A stretch of DNA of 7,987 nucleotides from JBCDBH01 sp039184055 (GTDB lineage Bacteria > Acidobacteriota > Thermoanaerobaculia > Multivoradales > J023). The stretch's first letter is position 1, and the number at the start of each line of letters is the position of its first letter. A program made the position numbers and the translations under genes. Positions 1-5,494 of the stretch are shown here, one piece after another. The stretch lies in NCBI GenBank assembly GCA_039184055.1, contig JBCDBH010000277.1, forward strand, positions 1 to 7,987, written 5' to 3'. The notes under the pieces are model-generated. The model made no database searches and had not been told where the DNA came from. It saw only the letters and a program-made list of their open reading frames with translations.

Positions 1-1
1 C

Positions 2-430
2 GCCGTCGATGGTGGCGCCGATGCCGACCCGCAGGCCATCCGCGCCGAGGCCGACGCCGCGCTTCGCGCGTATTTGCCCCAGCTCGCCGCCGCATACAAG
101 GAAGGCGACGCCACGCTGCTGACCGATTACGCCGCGCCCAAGGAAATCGCTTCGGTGGCGGCGCTGGTGGAACAGCTCGCCGATCGTGGGCAGTTCTACG
201 ACAACCGACTCGAGCAGCTGACGGTGGAGAAGACCAGTGCCGATCGCACGACGATCTACGCCACCGTGGTCGAGCTGTGGGATGTCGATGTGCGGGCCGT
301 GGGTAGCGAAGAGCTCGTCAACAGTTACGAAGACCTGCGTTATCGGGTGCAATACCAGCTCAAACGAGGCGACGGCGAGCTCGCCGAGCGCTGGCTGGTG
401 TATTTCCGCGCCGTGCTCGAAGAGCCCTGA
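2..430 (+). CDS. Conserved hypothetical protein, C-terminal part (5' end outside window)
   Basis: The frame is open from the left edge, so the gene starts outside the window. A TTG at 74 is in frame but has no ribosome binding site, and the coding character continues upstream of it. The visible 142 residues are soluble, with no membrane segment. A helical, Ala-rich first half (including AAAYKEGDATLL) is followed by a likely beta-rich second half containing ATVVELWDVDV, YRVQYQLKR and WLVYFRAVLEEP. This helix-then-curved-sheet layout, with alternating polar and hydrophobic strands ending in a Trp-containing strand, resembles NTF2-like or ARC6-type IMS domains. That is my inference and is not a firm family assignment. 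The stop codon is 3 bp before der in the same frame, so the two genes are almost certainly co-transcribed. I do not recognise its function. Confidence 0.7.
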   Translation, partial: AVDGGADADPQAIRAEADAALRAYLPQLAAAYKEGDATLLTDYAAPKEIASVAALVEQLADRGQFYDNRLEQLTVEKTSADRTTIYATVVELWDVDVRAVGSEELVNSYEDLRYRVQYQLKRGDGELAERWLVYFRAVLEEP

Positions 431-433
431 GAC

Positions 434-1735
434 TTGACCATTCTTCCGACTCTCGCCATCGTCGGCCGACCGAATGTCGGCAAATCGACGCTTTTCAACC
501 GTTTGATCGGCAAACGTCAGGCGATCGTGCACGATCAGCCCGGGGTGACGCGTGATCGCATCACCGGACGTTTCGAGCTCGAGGACGGGCAGCCGGCGGC
601 GTTGATCGATACCGGCGGTCTGGTGCCGGGTGACGATCCGCTCGGGTTGGGCGAGCAGGTGGCGCTGGCGATCGAGGAGAGCGACGTGCTGCTCTTCATG
701 GTCGATGGCAAGGAAGGGCTCACCACCGCCGATCAACGAGTGTGGGACGAGCTGCGCATGATCGCCAAGCCGACGGTGCTGGTGGTCAACAAGAGCGATA
801 CGAAGGCGGCGATGGAGGGCTGGGGTGAGTTCTACCAGCTCGGCGTCGATCCGGTGGTCTTGGTGTCGGCCGAGCACGGCTTGGGCATCGGTGATCTCGA
901 CGACGCGGTGCGGGCGCTGCTGCCGAAGGTCGAGGCGCCGATCGAAGATGACGACATGCCATCGATCGCGATCGTCGGGCGACCGAACGTCGGCAAATCG
1001 TCGCTGATCAATCGTTTGCTCGGTGAGGATCGCACGCTGGTGTCCCCGGTCGCGGGCACGACGCGTGATCCGATCGACAGCGTGCTCGAGCAGGACGGAC
1101 GGCAGTATCGGTTGATCGACACCGCCGGAATTCGACGACGGAGTCAGGTGACCGGAGACGCCGAGGCGCTCGCCGTGCTCTTCGCACGTCGCCAGATCGA
1201 GCGTGCCGATGTCGCGGTGCTGGTACTCGACGCGTCACAGGGCATCCGCACCGGTGATCTCTCCATCGGTGGTGACGCCTGGGAGCGCGGGCGACCGGTG
1301 ATCGTGGCGCTCAACAAATGGGATCTGCTCGACGAAGAAGCACGCGAAGAGCTCGAGAAGGATTGGCCACGTCTGCAGGAGGTACTCACCGAGCCGGCGC
1401 GGGTCAATGTTTCGGCGCTCTCGGGGCGGCGGATCGATCGGCTGCTACCGGCGGTCGACGATGTGCTCGAGCGTCAGAATCTCGAGCTCGGTACCGGCGA
1501 GCTCAACCGCTTTTTCGAGCGTCAGATCGCGCGCCACAGCCCGCCTCACAATCAGGGCAAGCCGTGGAAGCTCTTCTACACCACCCAGGTGTCGAAGGCG
1601 CCACCGACCTTCATGCTCTTCGCCAACCGGACGCTCAAACGCAGCGATCCGTATCGTCGTTATTTGGAAAACCGATTGCGTGAAACCTACGACCTGGCCG
1701 GGGTGCCGATTCGCCTGGTGATCCGCAAACGATGA
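434..1735 (+). CDS. der: Ribosome-associated GTPase Der (EngA)
   Basis: Der is a double-GTPase needed for maturation of the 50S ribosomal subunit in the cytoplasm. The 433-residue protein has the full family layout. G domain 1 has the P-loop GRPNVGKS at residues 11-18, DTGG at 59-62, NKSD at 119-122 and SA at 145-146. G domain 2 has GRPNVGKS at 182-189, DTAG at 229-232, NKWD at 294-297 and SAL at 327-329. A KH-like RNA-binding domain follows from about 350 to the Arg/Lys-rich C-terminus. An acidic linker (EDDD at 171-174) joins the two G domains. The start is TTG at 434: the upstream gene's TGA (428-430) lies in the same frame two codons earlier, and no ATG or GTG start lies before the first P-loop. 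GAAGAG at 419-424 may serve as a weak ribosome binding site. The length is normal and no key residue is missing. Confidence 0.97.
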   Translation: MTILPTLAIVGRPNVGKSTLFNRLIGKRQAIVHDQPGVTRDRITGRFELEDGQPAALIDTGGLVPGDDPLGLGEQVALAIEESDVLLFMVDGKEGLTTADQRVWDELRMIAKPTVLVVNKSDTKAAMEGWGEFYQLGVDPVVLVSAEHGLGIGDLDDAVRALLPKVEAPIEDDDMPSIAIVGRPNVGKSSLINRLLGEDRTLVSPVAGTTRDPIDSVLEQDGRQYRLIDTAGIRRRSQVTGDAEALAVLFARRQIERADVAVLVLDASQGIRTGDLSIGGDAWERGRPVIVALNKWDLLDEEAREELEKDWPRLQEVLTEPARVNVSALSGRRIDRLLPAVDDVLERQNLELGTGELNRFFERQIARHSPPHNQGKPWKLFYTTQVSKAPPTFMLFANRTLKRSDPYRRYLENRLRETYDLAGVPIRLVIRKR

Positions 1736-1813
1736 AAAGAAGCTTGTCCAGACATCTCAGATAAACTCTTTCGTCACGAGTACGTGAATTCCGATTGCGT
1801 GAGCTGGAGTGGC

Positions 1814-1820
1814 GAGGAGG
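1814..1820 (+). promoter_or_regulatory. Shine-Dalgarno site that sets the MerR start
   Basis: GAGGAGG lies 5 nt before the TTG at 1826. It is the best ribosome binding site in this gap and favours the TTG over the in-frame GTG at 1784, which has no comparable site. Starting at 1826 also places the conserved KRYYRIGE segment at the very N-terminus, as is usual for this MerR subgroup. Confidence 0.7.
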
Positions 1821-1825
1821 CAGGA

Positions 1826-2446
1826 TTGGCGAAGAAGCGTTACTACCGTATCGGCGAGGCATGTAAGCAACTCGACATCGCCCCCTATGTGCTGCGTTAT
1901 TGGGAGAGCGAATTTCCGTTCCTGAGCCCGGAAAAAAACAAGTCGGGGCAGCGTACCTACGAGGATTCCGAGCTCGAGGTGATTCGCCGGATCAAGGAGC
2001 TTCTCTACGACGAGGGCTATACGATCGCCGGCGCGCGCAAACGTTTGGAGGCCGAGCTGGCCGGCGATACCGACGAGGGAGAGGGCGCGGACGTGGAGGC
2101 GAGCGACGACGACGAGCTGCGTGAGGCGCTGGAAGCGGCGCGACGCGATGCCGAGCAGGCGACGGCGCGAGCGCGCGAGGCGCGGTTGGCATCCGAGAAA
2201 GCGGAAGCGCGCGCCACGGCGGCCGAGGCCGAGCTCGAGAACCTGCGCGCCGAGCTCGACGCGGCCGGTGGCGATGACGATGGTGATCGTGACGACTTCG
2301 ATCAGGACGACGTCGATCATGATGAGGATGGCGCCGTCGAGGCGGCGATGGCGGCCCGTGCCGAGCTACGCCGGGGTATCGAGGAGGCGCTCGATCGTGC
2401 TCGGGCTTTGCTCGAACACTTGTCTGAGCCGGTGGTTACCTCGTAG
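1826..2446 (+). CDS. MerR-family transcriptional regulator with coiled coil and Asp-rich segment
   Basis: This is a probable cytoplasmic DNA-binding regulator of 206 residues. The winged helix-turn-helix occupies about residues 5-75: YYRIGEACKQLDIAPYVLRY, then WESEF, SGQRTY and ELLYDEGYTIAGARKRL. It belongs to the MerR subgroup often encoded beside ihfA and a proline tRNA in deltaproteobacteria. Here the tRNA-Pro follows, but no ihfA precedes it. After the DNA-binding domain there is an acidic stretch (about 81-98), a long Ala/Glu/Arg-rich probable coiled coil (about 97-147), an Asp-rich segment with 12 Asp (149-168), and a final amphipathic helix (about 170-200). There is no cysteine cluster or recognisable ligand-binding domain, so its signal is unknown. 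The gene ends in TAG. An in-frame GTG at 1784 is an alternative start that would add 14 residues. Confidence 0.88.
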   Translation: MAKKRYYRIGEACKQLDIAPYVLRYWESEFPFLSPEKNKSGQRTYEDSELEVIRRIKELLYDEGYTIAGARKRLEAELAGDTDEGEGADVEASDDDELREALEAARRDAEQATARAREARLASEKAEARATAAEAELENLRAELDAAGGDDDGDRDDFDQDDVDHDEDGAVEAAMAARAELRRGIEEALDRARALLEHLSEPVVTS

Positions 2447-2477
2447 TATTGGCGGCTCGCGGCGTTGGCTGGGTGCT

Positions 2478-2505
2478 TTGCTCACCCTGGCGATGTCGGT
2501 AAACT
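2478..2505 (+). promoter_or_regulatory. Possible promoter of tRNA-Pro
   Basis: A -35-like TTGCTC (2478-2483) and a -10-like TAAACT (2500-2505) are separated by 16 nt. They would start transcription about 2 nt before the mature tRNA 5' end. Each box is only a partial match to the sigma70 consensus (3/6 and 4/6). A short GGGTG/CACCC inverted repeat (2471-2487) overlaps the -35 box. The position is suggestive but the evidence is weak. Confidence 0.3.
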
Positions 2506-2513
2506 TCTCGTGT

Positions 2514-2590
2514 CGGGACGTGGCGCAGTCTGGTAGCGTACCTGAATGGGGTTCAGGTGGTCGCGAGTTCGAATCTCGCCGTCCCGACCA
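2514..2590 (+). tRNA. tRNA-Pro, anticodon GGG
   Basis: The full cloverleaf can be drawn. The 7-bp acceptor stem is CGGGACG (2514-2520) with CGTCCCG (2580-2586), and ACCA follows (2587-2590), so the CCA end is encoded. The D-arm begins with GCGC, and its loop holds CTGGTA. The anticodon stem is CCTGA/TCAGG (2541-2545, 2553-2557), with a 7-nt loop placing GGG at 2548-2550. The T-arm is GCGAG/CTCGC around the loop TTCGAAT (2568-2574). GGG pairs with CCC and CCU proline codons. Its place directly after a MerR gene matches a common deltaproteobacterial arrangement. No terminator follows before ribH. Confidence 0.97.
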
Positions 2591-2724
2591 TTTCTTTCTC
2601 CGTTGTTCCTCTGGTTGCCGGTCGGCCTACCGGTGATTCAGCTTCGCCGCTGATCCGATCAATCGCTGTCCCGATCAACCTCCTCCTCGACTTTTCACCG
2701 TCCACCTCATCGCCGCGGGCTGGT
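2591..2724 (+). other. Untranslated spacer/leader between tRNA-Pro and ribH
   Basis: This 134-nt pyrimidine-rich stretch has two adjacent small hairpins: CCGGT/ACCGG (2618-2622 with 2629-2633) and TCAGC/GCTGA (2638-2642 with 2649-2653). Neither is followed by a T-run, so neither looks like a terminator. CCTCCTCC at 2679-2686 resembles the anti-Shine-Dalgarno sequence of 16S rRNA. I see no convincing promoter and none of the conserved elements of an FMN riboswitch. The stretch may be the leader of a tRNA-ribH read-through transcript. Confidence 0.4.
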
Positions 2725-3210
2725 ATGCACGATCCAACTGTCATCGAAGGGCGGCTCGACGCCGCCGGCAAGCGTTTCGCGATCGTTGCGTCGCGTTTCA
2801 ACGAACGAATCACCTCTTTGCTGATCGATGGCGCAATCGATTGCCTGGTTCGACACGGTGGATCGATCGACGATCTGCTCGTCGTCCGGGTTCCCGGAGC
2901 CTGGGAGATTCCGTTGACGCTCGATCGCTTGGCCGCCCAGGGAAATTGGCACGGCCTGGTGGCGCTCGGCGTCGTGATCCGTGGCGAAACACCGCATTTC
3001 GACTACGTCGCCGGGCCATGTAGCTCCGGTGTGGCGGCGGTATCGGAACGGCACGGGATCCCGGTCGGTTTTGGCGTGCTCACCTGTGACACGTCGTCGC
3101 AGGCCGAGGAACGCGCCGGCGGCAAAGCGGGCAACAAAGGCTGGGACGCCGCGGCGGCGGCGCTCGAGATGGTGGACGTGCTGGCGCAGTTGCGCGGCGA
3201 TCGATCATGA
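2725..3210 (+). CDS. ribH: 6,7-dimethyl-8-ribityllumazine synthase
   Basis: RibH performs the penultimate step of riboflavin synthesis: it condenses 5-amino-6-ribitylamino-uracil with 3,4-dihydroxy-2-butanone 4-phosphate. It usually forms pentamers or 60-mers in the cytoplasm. The 161-residue protein has the family landmarks in order: ASRFNERIT (22-30), VPGAWEIPL (56-64), and GVVIRGETPHFDYV (82-95) with the catalytic His at 91. GVLTCDT (117-123) and AGGKAGNKGWDAA (131-143) follow. Trp60 sits where many homologues have Phe. The ATG at 2725 gives the normal family length. The frame is open further upstream into the tRNA, but that part does not resemble RibH. No good ribosome binding site precedes the ATG. 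The stop overlaps the nusB start as ATGA (3207-3210), so the two genes are translationally coupled. Confidence 0.95.
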   Translation: MHDPTVIEGRLDAAGKRFAIVASRFNERITSLLIDGAIDCLVRHGGSIDDLLVVRVPGAWEIPLTLDRLAAQGNWHGLVALGVVIRGETPHFDYVAGPCSSGVAAVSERHGIPVGFGVLTCDTSSQAEERAGGKAGNKGWDAAAAALEMVDVLAQLRGDRS

Positions 3211-3620
3211 GCCGAGCCGGCAAACGCCGTCGCGCACGCGAGATGGCGGTACAGATGCTCTATCAACAAGAGCAGGGTGGCGCGTCGCTCGACGATGTGT
3301 TTGCGAGCTTCGATGTCGCCGACTACCTCGCCGAGACCACCGTCCGTAAAGGTGAAGACGAAAGCGACGAAGCCGCCGAGCGGCGTCGTGACAAAGCCCG
3401 TCGTGCTGCTTTGCGACAGGCCGAAGCGGCGTTCGACTACGCCCGCCGCCTGGTGCGTGGCACGGTCGATCATCACGATCTGCTCGATGCCGAGATTCGA
3501 CGTCACGCCGAGAATTGGCGTCTCGAACGGATGCCGGCGATCGATCGCAACATTTTGCGACTGGCGATCTACGAGATGCTGCACGAGGAAGGTGTGCCCC
3601 ATGTCGTGATCGTCGACTAG
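3207..3620 (+). CDS. nusB: Transcription antitermination factor NusB, interrupted by an in-frame amber codon
   Basis: NusB binds boxA RNA together with NusE/S10 and promotes antitermination of rRNA operons. The visible 137 residues contain the Arg-rich N-terminal helix (GKRRRAREMAVQMLYQQEQ, 5-23). A charged insert follows (about 40-70), and then the family core MPAIDRNILRLAIYEML (109-125) and VPHVVIVD (130-137). At codon 138 a TAG (3618-3620) replaces the Glu of the conserved (N/D)EAIELAK motif. The same frame then continues with the rest of NusB to a TGA at 3744-3746. A single base change, GAG to TAG, explains this. The truncated product would lack the last helical part including the FVNG motif and is probably unstable or inactive. 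Possible causes are a sequencing error, a real nonsense mutation, or amber suppression. The start is the ATG that overlaps the ribH stop; no Shine-Dalgarno is visible, so coupling is likely. Confidence 0.9.
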   Translation: MSRAGKRRRAREMAVQMLYQQEQGGASLDDVFASFDVADYLAETTVRKGEDESDEAAERRRDKARRAALRQAEAAFDYARRLVRGTVDHHDLLDAEIRRHAENWRLERMPAIDRNILRLAIYEMLHEEGVPHVVIVD

Positions 3621-3746
3621 GCGATCGAGCTGGCGAAGAAATTCGGTTCCGAGAGCTCGGGGCGGTTCGTCAACGGGCTGCTCGACGGCGTGCTCAAGAG
3701 TCAACGCCAACCGGCCACGGTCAGCGGCGACGAAGGCAAGGCATGA
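3621..3746 (+). pseudogene. nusB: C-terminal remainder of nusB, in frame after the TAG
   Basis: These 41 codons plus TGA, in the same frame as nusB, encode AIELAKKFG, then SGRFVNGLLDGVL and a polar tail ending in GDEGKA. This is the conserved NusB C-terminus, including the FVNG motif. Its perfect conservation means the disruption is recent or not biologically real. Its TGA overlaps the ATG of the next gene as ATGA (3743-3746), which is the expected operon junction for full-length nusB (179 sense positions). The intended gene is therefore 3207-3746. Confidence 0.88.
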
Positions 3747-4792
3747 ACCAGCTGACGGCCGCGCTGTGGACCACGATGATGCTGGTCAGTGGCGTGGTGA
3801 TGGCGGCGGCGGCACCGGCGACGGGAGTCGCGGTCGAAGGCCAGGATCGCGCCACGGTATTGGTGCCCGAAGGCACCGTGGTGCGAGCCTATGAGAACGC
3901 CGGCTATCGTCTGTCGGTGGAAGATGGCGTGGCGCGAGTCCGGGTCGACGCCGCGCCCTTTGCCAGCGAGACTTCTTTTTCGTTACCCGACGATCTCGAT
4001 ACGGACGATCCGGTGACCCGCGTGGCGAGCGTCGCGGTGACCGGCGCGCGAACGCACTACGCCGCCGCGTCGCGAATTCTCGGTTGGGTGGCGCGCAATA
4101 TCGACTACGAGCTCGATCGCTCACAATCACAGGCCGCCGGTGACGTGCTGGCGCGCCGAAGCGGCTATTGCACCGGGGTCGCACGTCTCACCGTCGGTCT
4201 GCTGCGCGCTGTCGGCATCGAAGCGCGAGAGGTCGCGGGCTACGTCGTCGGCGATGACGATTTCCGCTTGGTCGGTGCGAACGGCTATCATCGCTGGGTC
4301 GAGCTCGAGCTACCGGACGTCGGTTGGTTGTTCAGCGATCCGCTGGTCAGCCATTTCTACGTACCGGCGACCTACGTGCGTTTGGCTTCGGAACACGTCG
4401 TCGGCCCGCAGCCGTCGACCGGTTTGTTGCTCGAACGCGAGCGCCGACTGGCCGCGGTGGATCTCTTCCCGAGCGGCGCGCCGGGGATTACCGCGCGACG
4501 CCGAGACGGTCGCCAGCTGGCGGCGGCGCTGCGGATCCACGTCGAGGGACGGCTGGCCGGACTCGCCGTGTTGGAGGGTCGAACGGTGCGTTATACCCGC
4601 GCATTGCAAGCCGGTGAAGCGATTTTCGTCGGTCTCGATCCGGGTCGGTATACCCTTCGACTCGAGCTCGCCGGTTGGCGCACGGTGACCCGTGTGGTCG
4701 AGCTCGAAGGGCGGGTACGCTCCGCTCTCTATGTGCCGTTGGCGGCGCTCGGTCAGAGCGTTGGCGGCGCCACGACCGATGCTAGAGACTGA
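3743..4792 (+). CDS. Exported transglutaminase-like (papain-fold) protein with C-terminal beta-sandwich
   Basis: The 349-residue protein begins with a likely cleaved Sec signal peptide: a hydrophobic run at about 5-19, then an Ala-rich region with candidate cleavage near AAAAPA, 21-26. Residues about 95-205 form a transglutaminase-core domain. Its likely catalytic triad is Cys143 (SGYCTGVAR), His183 (GYHRWVELEL) and Asp199 (LFSDPL), each in the usual family context. Residues about 258-335 look like a small beta-sandwich of PEGA or carboxypeptidase-regulatory type (GEAIFVGLDPGRYTLRLELA). Bacterial members of this superfamily can be peptidases, amidases or cross-linking enzymes, and the substrate cannot be read from sequence. 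The ATG at 3743 overlaps the natural nusB stop and is preceded by GAAGG (3732-3736) at 6 nt. Its place before lptE suggests an envelope role, but that is inference. Confidence 0.87.
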   Translation: MNQLTAALWTTMMLVSGVVMAAAAPATGVAVEGQDRATVLVPEGTVVRAYENAGYRLSVEDGVARVRVDAAPFASETSFSLPDDLDTDDPVTRVASVAVTGARTHYAAASRILGWVARNIDYELDRSQSQAAGDVLARRSGYCTGVARLTVGLLRAVGIEAREVAGYVVGDDDFRLVGANGYHRWVELELPDVGWLFSDPLVSHFYVPATYVRLASEHVVGPQPSTGLLLERERRLAAVDLFPSGAPGITARRRDGRQLAAALRIHVEGRLAGLAVLEGRTVRYTRALQAGEAIFVGLDPGRYTLRLELAGWRTVTRVVELEGRVRSALYVPLAALGQSVGGATTDARD

Positions 4793-4800
4793 TGACGCCG

Positions 4801-4807
4801 AGGAGAG
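4801..4807 (+). promoter_or_regulatory. Shine-Dalgarno site of lptE
   Basis: AGGAGAG lies 19 nt or less after the stop of the transglutaminase-like gene. Counting from its AGGAG core, it is 6 nt before the ATG at 4812 and 9 nt before the ATG at 4815, so either Met could be used. It argues against the much earlier in-frame ATG at 4692, which lies inside the preceding gene. Confidence 0.7.
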
Positions 4808-4811
4808 ATGG

Positions 4812-5369
4812 ATGATGTGGAGAACCGTTCGCCCGATGCTGCTGTCCGCGGTGTTGATCGTCACCGCGATGAGCTTGTTTGGTTGTGGCTATGCTCTCGT
4901 CGGCACGGCGAGCAACCTGCCCGAGGATATTCGTGAGATCTATGTCGAGCCGCTCGAGAACGCCACCGCACGCACCCAGCTGGGGCAGATCCTGACGCAG
5001 GCGTTGGCCGACGAGCTGGTGTTGCGGCGGCGGTTCGACGTGGTCAACAGCCCGGATAGCGCCGATGCATTGCTTCGCGGCACCGTGATCGGCTTCCGTG
5101 TCCGCCCGGTGACCTACAACGCGGAGGGGCTGGCGACCAACTTCGAGATCGAGATCACCGCCAATATGCGTTTTCAACGTGTGCCGGCGATCGGACAACC
5201 CGAAGAGGAAGCCGAGGTGATCTGGGCCAACGCGCGCTATCTCTTCCGGCGTGATTATCCGGTCGAGGATGCGGGGCTCGATTTCGTCGAGCGCGAAACC
5301 GAGGCGATCGAGGAGACCGCCGAGGAATTCGCCGAGACCTTGATCATCGACCTGCTCGAAGGGTTCTAG
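4812..5369 (+). CDS. lptE: LPS-assembly outer-membrane lipoprotein LptE
   Basis: LptE is the lipoprotein plug of the LptD barrel that inserts lipopolysaccharide into the outer leaflet of the outer membrane. The 185-residue product has a lipoprotein signal peptide: basic start MMWRTVRP, hydrophobic core 9-23, and lipobox LFGC (22-25) with Cys25 as the lipidation site. The mature protein begins CGYALVG, the typical LptE opening. The family's alpha/beta fold follows: IREIYVEPLENATART (38-53 region), the helix LTQALADELVLRRRFDVV, and the strand GTVIGFRVRPVTYN. An acidic helix rich in Glu follows, ending in LIIDLLEGF. Sequence similarity in this family is low outside the start, so the call rests on lipobox, size and fold pattern. 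It is the last gene of the ribH operon and ends in TAG; a terminator follows at 5450-5477. Confidence 0.88.
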   Translation: MMWRTVRPMLLSAVLIVTAMSLFGCGYALVGTASNLPEDIREIYVEPLENATARTQLGQILTQALADELVLRRRFDVVNSPDSADALLRGTVIGFRVRPVTYNAEGLATNFEIEITANMRFQRVPAIGQPEEEAEVIWANARYLFRRDYPVEDAGLDFVERETEAIEETAEEFAETLIIDLLEGF

Positions 5370-5423
5370 GTCGGGAGACCTCTAGGCTGAGACATTCCCG
5401 AGCGGGATGTCGAGGCGGGAGGA

Positions 5424-5445
5424 CCGGCCGGTGGATGCCGGCCGG
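5424..5445. repeat. Perfect hairpin in the lptE-ssb gap
   Basis: CCGGCCGG (5424-5431) and CCGGCCGG (5438-5445) form a perfect 8-bp stem with a 6-nt loop. No T-run follows on either strand. The hairpin lies just before the terminator and may strengthen termination or stabilise the mRNA 3' end. Confidence 0.6.
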
Positions 5446-5449
5446 ATGG

Positions 5450-5477
5450 AGGCGCGTCCGATGGGGACGCGCCTTTT
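5450..5477 (+). terminator. Intrinsic terminator of the ribH-nusB-lptE operon
   Basis: AGGCGCGTCC (5450-5459) pairs perfectly with GGACGCGCCT (5465-5474) around a 5-nt loop, and TTTT runs through 5474-5477. The T-run lies only on the + strand side, so it serves the lptE operon. It stops transcription before it enters the convergent ssb gene, whose stop is 18 bp away. Confidence 0.8.
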
Positions 5478-5494
5478 GCGTTGGGCGGGCTGGA

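Noticed and set aside
1762..1787. A TAAACT box and a TCACG/CGTGA inverted repeat before merR, as promoter and operator
   Set aside because: No -35 box stands at a usable spacing and the inverted repeat is only 5 bp. The TAAACT also occurs before the tRNA, but two copies of a short word prove nothing.
1757..2320. A long - strand open frame of 187 codons opposite merR
   Set aside because: It is a high-GC shadow of the clear MerR gene, with no family features or start signal.
2471..2487. A GGGTG/CACCC hairpin after merR as terminator
   Set aside because: The stem has only 5 bp, no T-run follows, and it overlaps the candidate tRNA promoter.
2121..2636. A + strand open frame of 171 codons across the merR end and the tRNA
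   Set aside because: It is Arg/Ser-rich out-of-frame reading of merR, and its end (REFESRRPDH) is translation of the tRNA itself.
2591..2724. An FMN riboswitch before ribH
   Set aside because: The leader lacks the conserved RFN core sequences and is too short and pyrimidine-rich to hold the multi-stem structure.
2553..2813. A - strand open frame ending in VGTARFELATT, preceded by a GGAGG-like stretch
   Set aside because: Its C-terminus is the antisense translation of tRNA-Pro, a well-known artefact, and its other part is antisense to ribH.
3618..3620. Pyrrolysine or other genome-wide reassignment of TAG
   Set aside because: merR and lptE end in TAG in positions where read-through makes no sensible protein, and NusB has no known need for an unusual residue. 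Local suppression is not excluded.
3003..3710. A - strand open frame of 235 codons opposite ribH and nusB
   Set aside because: It is antisense to two recognised genes and has no motif or ribosome binding site of its own.
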